DNA of 64,000 nucleotides. Source: Patella vulgata (taxonomy: Eukaryota; Mollusca; Gastropoda; Patellidae). Below are positions 33,093 to 44,522 of the stretch, one piece after another. The stretch lies in the NCBI RefSeq assembly GCF_932274485.2, contig NC_065881.2:8156613-8220612 (forward strand). Reading direction: 5' to 3'. The notes below the pieces were generated by a model. The model was not told where the DNA came from and did no database searches. It worked only from the letters and a program-made list of their open reading frames with translations. The translations under genes and the position numbers were made by a program. Every line of letters begins with the position of its first letter. Positions within the stretch are counted from its first letter, which is position 1.

Positions 33093-33374
33093 GTAAAATA
33101 TTTCATCGATTCTTAGGAAGTTTTTGATTGATGTTTGATAGCTAAAAACAATCATCTGTGTGAGTCTGTTATTGCAACATATCAAGTGTTGACTTTCGTC
33201 TCTGATGACAAAGAATTGATTGTTGATCTGAAATCACACAGCCATCAATGTGCATGCTCCAGCAAGCAATGTCTTGTGGAGCAATTTTATTGTTTGACCA
33301 ATGTCATGTCATCTTTCAAAGTGAAGGCTCCCATTTTGGTGAAAACCTTGTAGATGGCTTTATTGTCCCATAGG

Positions 33375-33632
33375 TGGTGGAGTGGGTGGGGGGCAGAATG
33401 GTTAGAACATGTGCACTGTATCATAGGTCTGTCATTGAGTCAACTGCCGTGGCTTCGATTCCCCAGTTGTACGTGACAAGGAGTAGGGTCGCCTGCCCAA
33501 CCTCCGGGGTTTTCTCTGGGTCATCCAGTTTCCTCCCACTGCTACAGACCCCTACGTGCAAGCGAATTATTGAAATAAAATTGAACCATATGTTAGTCCC
33601 GAAATGACTTAGTTTGTGTCGAGTGGACGTTA
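33375..33632 (+). repeat. SINE-A in intron 1
   Basis: Forward copy (sense to the gene) with head, body and 3' end; the TC tail is absent. Confidence 0.87.
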
Positions 33633-33694
33633 ATGCACAGACCTTTTCTATTTTTCTTGTTTTCAATATTTACCCCAGTTACTCTATATTGTAA

Positions 33695-34112
33695 ATGTTT
33701 AATTAATGTTTGCCAATCAATTGGCTGCCAATTAAATCAAGAATAGATTTTAAGCTCTTGTGCCTTACGTATAAGTGTTTACATGGAATCGAACCTTCCT
33801 ATCTAGCAGATCTGTTATTACTATACATCAACATGTACTTTCCTGGACGTCTACTCCGTTTTCAACAAGAACATCTTCTTATAATCCCAAAATATAAAAT
33901 CAAATCATTTTGATACAGATCATTTGTTCATATTGTGCCTGTTCTGTGGAATTCATTGCTGCTGAACATTAAACTGTCATCCAGCCTAGAAAAATTCAAA
34001 ACTAATTTAAAAACTCATCTATTTATGGCCTATTATGGCACCCAGTCTGTGTAGCGCCTTGAGCATGTATACTAGCATGGAACTGTGCACGATATAAATA
34101 TACATATTATTA
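33695..34112 (+). mobile_element. LINE 3' end with RT C-terminal piece
   Basis: Frame 33710-33913 reads LPINWLPIKSRIDFKLL, LTYKCLHG and EPSYLADLL, and a later frame has PVLWNSLL and LEKFKTNLKTHLF. These are the C-terminal reverse-transcriptase landmarks of CR1/L2/Jockey-like non-LTR elements. It ends gcgccttgagcatg...gatataaata and an ATT-type tail. 5' truncated, with stops. The tail runs directly into the acceptor of exon 2. Confidence 0.75.
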
Positions 34113-34119
34113 TTTACAG

Positions 34120-34320
34120 GTCCAGGAGGTTCATCTGATGATTATGATCAACAACAACATGGTGAAGTATCAAGTCATGCTACTTTTTCTCCTCAGTATT
34201 TAGAAACTTCTACAGCGATCCCAGTCTCACTACATGATAATAAACATAATATAAATCTGGCTCTAGAAAACTTTTCACAGTTCAATGATCCCAATAATTC
34301 ATCAAGTTCATCAACATATG
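34120..34320 (+). CDS. Constant exon 2
   Basis: Acceptor tatttacag ends at 34119 and donor GTAAAT starts at 34321; phase 1 in and out, 201 bases, joining exon 1 in frame (split glycine codon). The peptide begins GPGGSSDDYDQQQHGEVSS and is rich in S, N, Q and D, with no fold signature: a flexible linker between the N-terminal domain and the variable C-terminal module. The acceptor tract is the ATT tail of the LINE just upstream. Confidence 0.8.
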
Positions 34321-34364
34321 GTAAATATAATCCTTTAGTGGCATTTAGCGATTGGAGACATAAC

Positions 34365-34519
34365 AGAACTAACACATTTATATGGGAAAACAATCACTGG
34401 TTTATTATACACAAGCCTGAAACGTTGTGCTTGATAACGATAAGAGAATACTTATCCAAACGTTGTGCTTGTGTATAATAAACCAGTGATTGTTTTCCCA
34501 TATAACCGTGTTAGTTTTG
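34365..34519. mobile_element. Fold-back element in intron 2
   Basis: Arms of about 50 bases (gggaaaacaatcactggttt and its complement) around a small loop with a gttgtgcttg repeat. Starts 45 bases after exon 2, so it could form a strong hairpin in the pre-mRNA. Confidence 0.85.
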
Positions 34520-34535
34520 ATATGGTAAATATTTG

Positions 34536-35060
34536 CTACAACCAGGGTATCATGTAGTTGTATTCTTTCAGAAGGAGTTCCTGTATTTAATGTGGGCAAA
34601 TTGAAAAATATGCGACACTCAGAACACAGAATTAAAGATGAAATACAGAAACTCCTGCGAAAACGTGGCCTGGAGGTCGGGTGTTCGATCCCTGCATTGG
34701 CCGAGAAAGTTCATCCAGATTTTCCAGCGTGGTTTCCCCTTGTCAGTGATGGAGAACGGAGGGCCTGACAAGAACAGCTGTCTAGTCGTTTGGATCGGAC
34801 AAAAAACTGAGGTCCCGTGTACACATTGGCGTGCACGTAAAAGATCCCTTGGCAGTTGGAATTCGATATAAGAGTAGGCCGTAGTGCCGCTGCCCGGGCA
34901 AAATTTCCCTCATAGCACACTGTATGGCGTATGCCCGTCTTCATTAGCCCAGTTTAGGAGCAGAAGAGTAGAACGTTAAACCCCATTTCATTTCATTTCG
35001 TGCTAAAACAGCACAACTACACGATCCCAATAATTTTAACAATTTGCCAACAATGTTTTG
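34536..35060. mobile_element. Palindromic MITE split by SINE-B
   Basis: Left arm agggtatcatgtagttgt...ggagttcctgtattt and right arm atacagaaactcctg...cacaactacacgatccc are inverted. The SINE-B at 34668-34999 interrupts the right arm. Related ends occur near 1330, 3575, 35080 and 56215. Confidence 0.65.
34668..34999 (+). repeat. SINE-B, 5' truncated
   Basis: Forward copy from gcctggaggtcggg through body and (ATTTC)n tail; little diverged. Confidence 0.9.
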
Positions 35061-35105
35061 AAACTAAATACATGTATTGAATACAGAAACTCTTGCTAAA
35101 ACACA

Positions 35106-35395
35106 ATCCTGTTTCGTTTCGTTTTTTATTGTTCACAATTTCGTTTAACTTGTCTTTACTACACTAGGATCTGGAAGAGTTGTTATATAACATGCATTCT
35201 AGATGATGTGAGGGGTTAGCCAATGAAACAGTCTGTTACGGTGGGTTTTTGGCGTGAGGTGCACAGAACTGTGGGTGACCCACTAGAAACATCAATGCTG
35301 ATTAGTTAATCAAATGCCAGACGTCATAGGGTCAAAAGCTGCTAGTATGACTTCTGACATGACCTTCCACTACAAGCTGATTTTGTTCCTGTAAC
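35106..35395 (+). mobile_element. MITE family F, ends lost
   Basis: Inside matches 11848-12222 (ctacactaggatctgg, tagccaatgaaacag, actagaaacatcaatgctg); both terminal repeats are partly deleted. Confidence 0.75.
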
Positions 35396-35485
35396 ATATG
35401 TCATATAATTAACTGGTTAAATTCCCATGAAATGAATTAAAAATGGTTAAATGTTTTTTGAAGATTGATTTTGTTTGTTGTTTAG

Positions 35486-35535
35486 GTTCTGGTGGTGTTG
35501 CTGATTCCCATCTCCTACAAGATAGTCATTTTAAA
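35486..35535 (+). CDS. Constant exon 3, last shared exon
   Basis: Acceptor ttgtttag ends at 35485. 50 bases give two bases of a split glycine codon plus 16 codons (SGGVADSHLLQDSHFK). The donor GTAAGT at 35536 is near consensus. It enters at phase 1 and leaves at phase 0, so every phase-0 exon downstream can be joined to it in frame. All six terminal exons below are phase 0. Confidence 0.75.
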
Positions 35536-35603
35536 GTAAGTATTTCACTAGATATTAAAGCCACAGATCGTCATTTGACCATACTGGAAGTTGAAGCTCT
35601 AAA

Positions 35604-35745
35604 AGGATCCACCCTCCTTGGTTTTCTCCGGGTCCTCCGCTTCCCTGCTAAAGACCTACGCGCAAGTGAATTATTGAAATAAAATAGAACCATTTGAATC
35701 ATGAACATTATACCCTCTCTCTCTCTTCTCTCTCTTCTCTCTCTA
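35604..35745 (+). repeat. SINE-A body fragment and CT tract
   Basis: Only the conserved central domain and part of the 3' half remain (35604-35692), followed by a (CT)n run at 35713-35745. Confidence 0.75.
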
Positions 35746-35776
35746 AAAGCAACATCAGTTCAAAAATGGTTCAGTT

Positions 35777-36841
35777 TTTATACGCCCACATTTTCATGTG
35801 GACGTATATTGTCGTCGCCTCCGTCCGTCCGTCCGGACGTCTGTCCACAATTGTTTGTGAACAGTCTACTGTCCACAATTGTTTGTGAACAGTCTACAGG
35901 TCACAATTTTTATCCGATTTCAATGAAACTTGAAATATAGGTATATCACCCTAAGATCTCGGTTCCTTTCGATATTGGCATCTATCGGACCGTAACTTCA
36001 TGGATTATGGCCCCTGATTGTACGAAAAATCACGTTTTTTGGCTTGTGAACACTGTAGAGGTTGTGGACCCTATAGAGGTCACAATTTTTATCCGATTTT
36101 GTTGAAACTTGAAATGTAAGTTTATAACACAAAGATCTCGGTTCCTTTCGATATTAGCACATATCGGACCGTAACTTCTTGTACGCAAAAACGCAGTTTT
36201 TGGCTTGTGGACCCTATAGAGGTCATAATTTTTATCCGATTTAAAAAAAACGTGTTAATATATCACCGTTACACCCTAAGAAGGCTGAGTTCGAATTTCG
36301 TGAAAATCGGCCCAAAACTGACAGATAAAATGGCCGCCCTTCGTTCTCAAATAGCGTAAAAATATGGTATATCAAGGTTGTGGACCCTATGGAGGTCACA
36401 ATTTTTATCCGATTTTGTTGAAACTTGAAATGTAAGTTTATAACACAAAGATCTCGGTTCCTTTCGATATTCGCGCATATCGGACCGTAACTTCATGAAT
36501 TATGGCCCCTTATTGTATGACAAATCGCGTTTTTAGCTTGTGGACCCTATAGAGGTCATAATTTTTATCTGATTTAAAAAAACGTTTTATTATATCACCG
36601 TTAAACCCTAAGGATGGTTGAGTTCGAATTTAGTGAAAATCAGCCCAAAACTGACAGACAAAATGCCGCCGTTCGTTCTCAAATAGCGTAAAAATATGGT
36701 ATATCAAGGTTGTGGACCCTATAGAGGTCACAATTTTTATCCGATTGTGTTGAAACTTGAAATGTAAGTTTATAACCCAAAGATCTTGGTTCCTTTCGAT
36801 ATTTTAGCTTGTTTTCTATCCATCTCTCGAAAATGTGGGCG
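35777..36841. mobile_element. TIR element with internal tandem units
   Basis: Ends atacgcccacattttc and gaaaatgtgggcgtat are inverted copies. Just inside is a (gtcc)n stretch. The middle holds about four copies of a ~330-base unit (ggaccctatagaggtcac, ttttatccgat, aagatctcggttcctttcg). No transposase; a non-autonomous DNA element in the large intron. Confidence 0.75.
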
Positions 36842-36973
36842 TATCCTGCCTGGCAGCCGCTGGTTACAAAGTTACGATGAATTGAAATTTTCGCAACATT
36901 TGGTATTCTCTGCAGATGTTATAAACAAAACTGCGCCAACTATAATTGTTTCTTAATTAAATGTATGCTATCG

Positions 36974-37310
36974 AGGGAGTCACGGTGGCTAAGTGGTTAA
37001 GAATCTGGCTCGCTAGTCTGGAGGTTGCATGTTCGATCCCTGCATTGGCTGAGAAAGATCATCGTGATTTTCCGACATGATTTCCCCTTTGTCAGTGGTG
37101 CAGGACGGAGGGCCTGACAAGGACCGCTGTCTAGTCATTTGGATGGGACGAAAACTGAGGTCACATGGATACATTGGCGTGCACGTTAAAAATCCCCTGG
37201 CAGTTTGAATTCGATATAAGAGTAGGCCATACTGCCGCTGCCCGGGAAAAATTTCCCTCAGATCACACTGTCGGAGCAGAACAGTAGGACGTTAAACCCC
37301 ATTTCATTTC
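36974..37310 (+). repeat. SINE-B, near full length
   Basis: Head cacggtggctaagtgg, diverged body, and a deletion between the cctcagatcacactg and cggagcagaac parts. Confidence 0.88.
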
Positions 37311-37591
37311 GGATTGAGCTTTCGGAAGAAGGGAAAATGACGATCTGTAGCTTTAAAAATAACAATTTTTTCAAAAAACATTGAATCACTTATTTAAATA
37401 AAAAGTACATGCAAGTCAGTCCGAATACAATAGTATTATCGCATAGTCTGGAGGCTCATTGTGGAGGGGTGTCCCATCAATTTGGTACAATACCAGTCCC
37501 AACATTCCTATAGTACTTTCTTACGTAGACTACAATGCTGAAGACTACGATGCTGAGTGGTAATCAGATCACAAAGACAACTAAGAAACCT
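37311..37591. other. No gene seen
   Basis: Unassigned intronic sequence. Confidence 0.35.
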
Positions 37592-38070
37592 GGGCCCTGT
37601 TTCTTGAAATCTTAACCCCTTAACTGCGTAGTTTTAAAAACTTTACTTACCCCCTATTGCGTAATTAATTTGACGAAAAACGTCATGTTTTGGCCTATTT
37701 CTTCCTGAATACAAATTTTAGTGGTCTAATACCATATTAAAATTAACGGTAAATAGAGTTGTCTCCCTTCAATTAGATTTCCTCGACCAGGCGTAATATA
37801 ACGTCCTACACATGCTGCGATCGTGTTCGAAGAATAGATTGGGGAAAATACCTCCAGGGCGTTATATTACGTCCTACACACGGTGAGTGGCAGTTGTCCA
37901 GGACGTTATATAACGCCCTACGCAGTTAACGGGTTAACTAAAGATAAAATCTAATTTTAGTAGATACTTCAATTTTGATTGGTTAAGCACTAAAATCAAT
38001 CTAATATTATCCAATCAAATTACTAAAATTTGTATTTTATCTTAGTAAAAATTTCGTGAAACAGGCCCCT
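37592..38070. mobile_element. MITE family E, host of a PB MITE
   Basis: Ends gggccctgtttcttgaaat and its complement (tttcgtgaaacaggccc); inner inverted stretches around taaaatctaattttag. Its TTAA was the target of the PB element 37612-37937. Confidence 0.75.
37612..37937. mobile_element. piggyBac-like MITE (PB), copy 2
   Basis: TTAA on both sides. The left end reads ttaaccccttaactgcgtag and the right end is the complement of ttaacccgttaactgcgtag. Inside has aacgtcctacac motifs shared with 3087-3265. Confidence 0.85.
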
Positions 38071-38276
38071 GTTTTAAAGGCCTGCATATTATCATCCCCC
38101 ACAGACATGCGGATAAAATAAGAAATCAAAGAATTTTGTCAATACTTGCATGATTGTATGGTATCACCATAACCTGTTTTGAAAATCTGGATATTTCTGT
38201 GTGTGACGTCCCTGTTGCTTGTAAACCCAGTACCATATTAGCCCATGGTGGAGCCCCAGTACTTCAAACTTCTTTC

Positions 38277-38545
38277 GGCCCCTTCGTGGTTCCCCTTGTT
38301 AGTGGTGCAGAATGGAGAGCCTGACAAGGACAGCTGTCTAGTAGTTCGGATGGATTAAAAAACCATGGTCCTGTGTATACATTAGGGTTCACGTAAACGA
38401 TCCCTTGGCAGTTGGAATTCGATATAAAAGTAGGCCATAGTGCCTCTGCCCGTACAACATTTCTCTCATAGCACACAGTATGGTGTACGCCCGTCTTCAT
38501 TAGCCCAGTCGAAACAGAACAGTAGGACATTAAACTCCATTTAAA
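38277..38545 (+). repeat. SINE-B, 5' truncated
   Basis: Forward copy from cgtggttccccttg to taggacattaaactcc; tail lost. Confidence 0.85.
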
Positions 38546-38588
38546 GAAAAAACGCCATCTTAGATAGCCTTTAATTAGCATTCAGTGA

Positions 38589-39198
38589 GGCTGACCTTAA
38601 AAATATCTTTGTTTCGCCTAACGCGACCGACTAACTAAAACCACCCCCGACTTAAATTATTTTATTGCACTTTTCCGCGATCTTTTTATTTTATTTTGTG
38701 TGTCAACCTGAAATATATCACGAGAGTTATTTCCCTTTACTATGGCTATGGTTTGATTCATTATTGAAACTGGTTGATCAAGACGAAAGCGTCATAGGTG
38801 TCGCTTCTCAACAAAATGGTTGCAGACGAAAGCATGTCCATTCCCACGAAATGATTCTGCCTCTATGTCTGTGGGGCGTCGTTTTAAACATGACGACGAT
38901 ATTTTCAATATCCGTTTTCGAGAAAAATAAAGGCACAACCCGCACGATCGTTAAAAACGTGTTGAGGGAGTTTCAAACGTGAGTTTGTCGCAATTTGTGT
39001 GCGAGTCGTGCACAAGAAAAATCCCGATGTCATTGATTTGTTTGCCAATAAAAGAAGACGAATGTTTGCACCCGGAAAATTATCAAGCTGTCAAATTAGC
39101 TCTTAAAAAAAAAATCTGAAAAAAAACCCGACCTACCGACCCTTCTCCTCGATTGTGGGTCGGGTTTGGTGAAACAAAGATATTTTTAAGGTCAGCCT
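38589..39198. mobile_element. 610-base TIR element with a decayed frame
   Basis: Inverted ends of about 28 bases, aggctgaccttaaaaat... and its complement, followed inside by cgaccgac / gtcgggt motifs. A plus-strand frame (38665-38982) runs over 100 codons, but protein-like text (ending GRRFKHDDDIFNIRF) also lies in another frame, so the coding part is decayed. Family not recognised; no clear target duplication. Confidence 0.65.
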
Positions 39199-39199
39199 G

Positions 39200-39780
39200 A
39201 CATGCAGGGTGCGTTTTCCGTATCCATAGTGCTAACATTTAACACTAAAAGAAAAATAAACCTAGTTGCAAGGGCCCCTCCTTTTGGTGAGCCCCTACTC
39301 TTTGTGAGCCTTCAGATGCATGGTGCGTTTTCCGTATCCATAGTGCTGACATTTAACACTAAAAGAAAAAAAAAACTGGTTGCAAAGTCCCTTGCTTTTG
39401 TTGAGCCCCTACTCTTTGTGAGCCATCAGAGGATGATACATGCAGGGTGCGTTTGCCGTATCCATAGTGCTAACATTTAACAAAGAAAAAAACTGGTTGG
39501 AAAGGCCCCTTCTATTTGTGAGCCCCTACTCTTTGTGAGCCTTCAGGATGATACATACATGGTGCGTTTTCCGTATCCATAGTGCTAACACTAAAAGAAA
39601 AAATGGTTGCAAGGACCCCTGCTTTTGGTGAGCCCCTACTCTTTGTGAGCCTTCAGGATGATACATACATGGTGCGTTTTCCTTATCCATAGTGCTAACA
39701 CTAAAAGAAAAAACTGGTTGCAAGGACCCCTGAGTTTTTGTGTGCCCCTACTCTTTGTGAGCCTTTAGGATAATACAGCA
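39200..39780. repeat. Tandem satellite, ~115-base unit, 5 copies
   Basis: Units contain gtgcgttttccgtatccat, agtgctaaca, actaaaagaaaaa and gagcccctactctttgtgag. The array starts at the right end of the 610-base TIR element. Frames on both strands are by-products. Confidence 0.9.
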
Positions 39781-39935
39781 CTGTATAAACTACAGCTTGA
39801 GAGCAGAGAGTTAAAGGTATTCAATTTGTTATTCTTTCATAAAATGTGTGGTATAATCCTTATAAGACATATAGATTTTACAAAATAAAACATGTATATG
39901 GATTTACTACTTCTAAATATTTTAATAACGAAATG

Positions 39936-40292
39936 ATGAAATGAAATGGGGTTTAACTTCCTACTGTTCTCCTCAGAACTGGGCTAATGAAGACGGGCAT
40001 ACGCCATACAGTGTGCTATGAGGGAAATTGTGCCCGGACAGCGGCAGTACGGCCTACTCTTATATCGAATTCCAACTGTCAAGGGATCTTTTACATGCAT
40101 GCCAATGTATACACAGGACCTCGGTTTTTCGTCTTTCCGAACAACTAGACAGCTGTCCTGGTCAGCCCTCCGTCCGGCATCACTGACAAGGGGGAATTAA
40201 GCCGGAAAATCTGGATGGAACTTTCTCGGCCAACCTGACCTCTAGGCTAACGCACAAGCGTCTTACCCACTTAGCCACCGTCCCCCCCCCCC
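39936..40292 (-). repeat. SINE-B
   Basis: Reverse near full-length copy with a small deletion in the head; C run at its right end. Confidence 0.88.
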
Positions 40293-40293
40293 A

Positions 40294-40846
40294 CATGCTA
40301 TCAAGCAAATAACTGTCTGTCTATTGAACTGTAGCATTTTATTAAAATTCATTAGTATTATATCCATACACATGTTTTATTATGTACGAGTCTTCACAAC
40401 TAAAGCAATCACAATTAAATCTGACTCAAAACATGGTGCAAAAGAAAAGGCAGTGGCTATTGTTACGACGAGTCGTAAAAATAGTCCTCAGGCTATTGTT
40501 ACGACGATGCTTTCACAGCCCTCCATCGGCGAAGTTAAAAACTGAATAGTCGTAAACATAGTCCTAACCGTAACCCTAACCCTTCCCATCTCTAAATTGC
40601 TGCCTTAATTTCTGAAAACGTTGAAAATACTGCTCCTTTTTCAAAGCTGGTGTTGGGGAGATTGGCAGCCATTTTGGAATTCGTTCTAAACCTGGCTCAG
40701 ACTCGTCATAAAAATAGCTACTTTGAAAAGAAAAATGTTACCTGTGTATTAAAGCTACGAAAGATGACCCATGGTTGCATTTCCACAATTAATGTATTTT
40801 TACAAAGTGATTACCCTATCATTCGCTAATGCGTTTGACATTAAAG
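40294..40846. other. No gene; possible decayed TIR element
   Basis: Repeats of ctattgttacgacga and their complement-like form ctcgtcataaaaatagc (40454-40720) suggest an old inverted-repeat element. The plus frame 40324-40545 has no family features. Confidence 0.35.
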
Positions 40847-41185
40847 CAGTGGTTCTCAACCCTTTTGCGCCAACAACACACCTTGGAACACATGCAAAAA
40901 ATAGCGGCACACCTGGCTAGACATATATATAAAATATTTGAATTTTGAAAAATAAAAACATGGTCAGTCATAGACGGCATACAACCATAGACACAAACTC
41001 GTCACAGACACATATAATGACTCAAACTAAATAAAGAAATGGCCCAGCTATGAACTTACTTTATTGCAGTGTTTCGAATTTTATCAAATAGCTGGCTTCT
41101 TTAGTGAGAAAATTTCTTAGTGGGCCATTCAAAATTTCACGGCACACTTAATAAGATCTCGGGGCACACTGGTTAAGAATCACTG
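40847..41185. mobile_element. hAT-type MITE
   Basis: Ends cagtggttctcaacc and the complement of cagtgattcttaacc, the classic hAT terminus. Flanked by the 8-base duplication cattaaag (40839-40846) and cattagag (41186-41193). 339 bases, no transposase. Confidence 0.88.
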
Positions 41186-41269
41186 CATTAGAGAATAAAG
41201 TTGTCATAAATTGGTAGAAAATATACATGGTTTAATTGTATCACTGTAAGCATACACCATTTAGAAAAT

Positions 41270-41610
41270 CATTGAGTTATTTGCCCTTGAATGTGTTAGA
41301 AACGTTTTGGGACTAGTGCATTGTTTAATCATAGCAACATTAAGGATACACCTCATCAAACAAAGTAATACCAGGAGTTGAATTTTTATTGGTACATGTA
41401 CCATGCCAGATTAATCAACATGTATCTACTACTACCTTGTATGTTTAATAGAGTATTTGCCCTTAGATTTTTTTGTTTGTTTTGAGACTAGTGCATTGTT
41501 TAATGATAGACCTCATCAATTAAAGTAATACTAGGAGTTGAATTTTTTTGGTACATGTACCATACTGGATTAGTCAGACATGTATGTACTACTACCACCT
41601 TGATGTTTTA
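41270..41610. repeat. Tandem duplication, ~170-base unit
   Basis: Two copies sharing gactagtgcattgtttaat, aggagttgaattttt and tggtacatgtaccat. Confidence 0.85.
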
Positions 41611-42029
41611 ACGAGGGAGAGCCGAAGCTTCTTCCTGTTTATGTAGAATATGATTTTGGAATCTTTCCGTTTACGGCCTTAGGCCATGGAGTGTGGGTTT
41701 AGTGGGAAGTTCTTCCCTTTATTTGATAAAAAACATATTGTTTGGTAGTCTCTTCTACATGTATTTTGATTCTACGTCATCTTTTATATGCAATGAATTC
41801 TCCTTCGGCTTGGCAGTGACACCAACATGGCTTGTTTAAATAGATTTTGTATATTTTGGGGTATTTCCTTGAGAATACAATGTTAAGAGATGGATTTGGT
41901 GCAAATTTTTGTAAGATTAATTAGTTTGAACATGGTTTTAGTCCAAGTATATCATCAAATCACCCAGTTTGAATATGGGAAGGCATCTTTAACTGGTTTG
42001 ACTATGTGCCTTTTGACTACAAATACTGT
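41611..42029. other. No gene seen
   Basis: Unassigned intronic sequence; no recognised repeat. Confidence 0.35.
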
Positions 42030-42720
42030 GTCAGCATTCAACACTTGTTTAAAGGCTCGATTCAACATTTAGCTGTATAGGAACCCTTGAAGTCTACAAT
42101 ACTGTGTCAGAATTCAACACTTGTTTAAAGGCTCGATTCAACGTTTAGCTGTATAGGAACCCTTGAAGTCTACAATACTGTGAAAGGAAAGTTGAATCTC
42201 TAATAGGAATATCGGTCCAAGAATGGTTAAAGTTGCAATTTCATATTTTAAAGTTATATTTTTAAAATTTATTAAAATAAAGCCTTAATATAGATGGTAT
42301 GTATAAACAGTCCTACCTTGTTAAAGAATAATCCTATTAATCCTATAATTCACTATTGCCAGTTGAGAAATTGGCAAAAATATCATTTTCAACTTCAAAT
42401 TCAAACGTTTGAAGATAGCTATTCCATGGGGGGGGGAATAGAAAAACAAGGGAGGTAATTGTGTTATTATTTTCGGGGTCAAAGGATTTTTAATTGGGAG
42501 AATAATACCTATGATCGTATAATAGTGAGTTGACATCCTATTGAGCAAAAGATATAGAAATAATTATGTTTTGACTTTCTTAGAAAATATGAAATTATCG
42601 CTTTAATGTCTGTTGAGTATTTACAAAGTTGTGATAAATTGAACCCTTGAAATCTACAGTACTGTAAAAGTTAAATCTCTAATACAAATATCAGTCCAAA
42701 AATGTTAAGATCAATTGAAA
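42030..42720. repeat. Local duplications hosting MITE G
   Basis: A ~77-base unit (gtgtcagcattcaacactt, aaggctcgattcaac, ggaacccttgaagtc) is present twice at 42030-42180. A related stretch at 42640-42715 (gaacccttgaaatctaca, aaatatcagtccaa) continues it after MITE G. Confidence 0.7.
42237..42606 (+). mobile_element. MITE family G, copy 2
   Basis: TTAA-flanked; ends ttaaagttgcaatttcat and atgaaattatcgctttaa. Matches 20554-20940. Confidence 0.85.
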
Positions 42721-42865
42721 TCTCATCGATCTACATTGCACATGTATGACATTGCACATGTATGCTGCTTGAGTGTCACAAGACAACCATCTTTTATTGG
42801 TAATGGAGAAACCTGACGAGCCTAGTTTAAATTTGATTAAATCCAAGCCCGGAGATTGTATAGCG

Positions 42866-43402
42866 TTGGGGGGGTTGGATGGCCGGATGGTTAGCACGTG
42901 CGTGCTGTATCATAAGACCTGTCATTGAGTCAACTGGCGTGGTTTCGAATCTACGGTTGTACGTGACAAGGAATAGGGTCGCCGGTCCAGCCTCGTGGGT
43001 TTTCTCCGGGTCCTCCAGTTTCCTCCCACTGCTAAAGACCCCTACGCGCATGCGAATTATTGAAATAAAATTAAACCATATGTTAGTCCCAAAATGGACG
43101 GAGGGCCAGACAAGGACAACTGTCTAGTCATTCGGATGAGACGAAAAACCGAGGTCCTGTGTACACATTGGCGTGCACGTAAAAGATCCCTTGACAGTTG
43201 GAATTCGATATAAGAGTAGGCCGTAGTGCCGCTGTCCGGGCAAAATTACCCTCATAGCACACTGTATGGCGTATGCCCGTCTTCATTAGCCCAGTTCGGA
43301 GCAAAACAGTAGGACGTTAAACCCCATTTCATTTCATTTAGTCCCGAAATGACCTAGTTTGTGTCGAGTGGACGTTAAACCCCGTTTCTCTCTCTCTCTT
43401 GT
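42866..43402 (+). repeat. SINE-A carrying a SINE-B (composite)
   Basis: Forward SINE-A, complete from tggccggatggtta to a TC tail, interrupted at tagtccc-aaatg by a 5'-truncated SINE-B. Second example of the arrangement at 24417-25036. Confidence 0.9.
43097..43337 (+). repeat. SINE-B inside SINE-A
   Basis: Starts gacggagggcc and ends in catttcattt. Flanked by ttagtcccaaaatg (43083-43096) and ttagtcccgaaatg (43338-43351). Shares gatgagacg, cttgacagttgg and gagcaaaacag with the copy at 24650. Confidence 0.9.
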
Positions 43403-44522
43403 AAAGCGTTGGTATTCTGTTAAATATTTACAAAGTTATGGTCAATTTTAATTTCATTGATCTATGTTGCTCGAGCGAAAGAAGACACAGACAATTTTTA
43501 TTGGTAGTGTAGAGACCGGTTGAGCGTAGTTTAATTCGATTTAATCCAAGCCGGGAAATTATCTAGCATTCATATTTTGACTTTCTTTTTCTTAATTAAA
43601 TGTTAAATAATCGATTTAATTACATATTTAGCATGTATTAAGCCATAAGAAATTTTATATTTTAGCGAAAATGCAAATGATACTTCAAGCCTTTAATGAA
43701 TATAGGATACATTATAAATCATTGATAAAGTTTAAGTTGTCATACGATAGTTTTATTTTATCAACAGATGTTTGTATTTTTGATGTCAAATATTTACAAC
43801 AATTGATAGATGAACCTTTCATAAACAATTGATACACGAACCCTTCATAAACCATTTAATATATCTACATAATTCATGACTATGTCTGTATATAAATTAC
43901 AGTATTTACCATTCTGTATGTTTCTGTTGAAGGGGGATTGATTGTATGGTCGAATGGTTAGCACGTTTACGCTGTATCATAAAACTTTGTGTACTATTTT
44001 GTAATGTGGTTCTAATCCGATTTACATCTTAAAAACACATAAAGACAAATTACACATTTTCCATTTTTATTAAATATGAAAATTTAGTGTTTTCAGCTAA
44101 AATCGTTGCTGTTCAAATGTCAGTTAGGTAGCTTTTTTGTCTGTTCTCAAGCAGAGCTAATTGTAAAAAGACAGCATACATGTAAGTTTTATATGTTTTC
44201 AACAATTTAAATGGGGAATTAGATATGATTTCTATTTTCTGATGTCAGGCATGTCTTCTAAGATAGTGAGAAGACCTTCTATATTAGTGGAATAGCGTGC
44301 CAGGTTGAGCTCGCATGGGGACTCCTGGCTGAAAATGCCACTGGACTTTGTATCAACAGTGAAAAAGGGGCATATTCTGGTCATTGTCCGCCACACTCGC
44401 GCAATTTGTAGGTCATTATGGTAGATAGGCAGTCATCCCTCACCCCACCCCGACACCCTTTAATTTGGCATTAACGTGAATTTATACGATTTATTTTATT
44501 AATAGTAAAATATCTTTTGTAG
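43403..44522. other. Intron; one SINE-A head scrap
   Basis: Mostly AT-rich. A SINE-A head (tatggtcgaatggtta) lies at 43928-43992. A less AT-rich stretch at 44265-44410 shows no frame that joins the exons. Confidence 0.4.
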
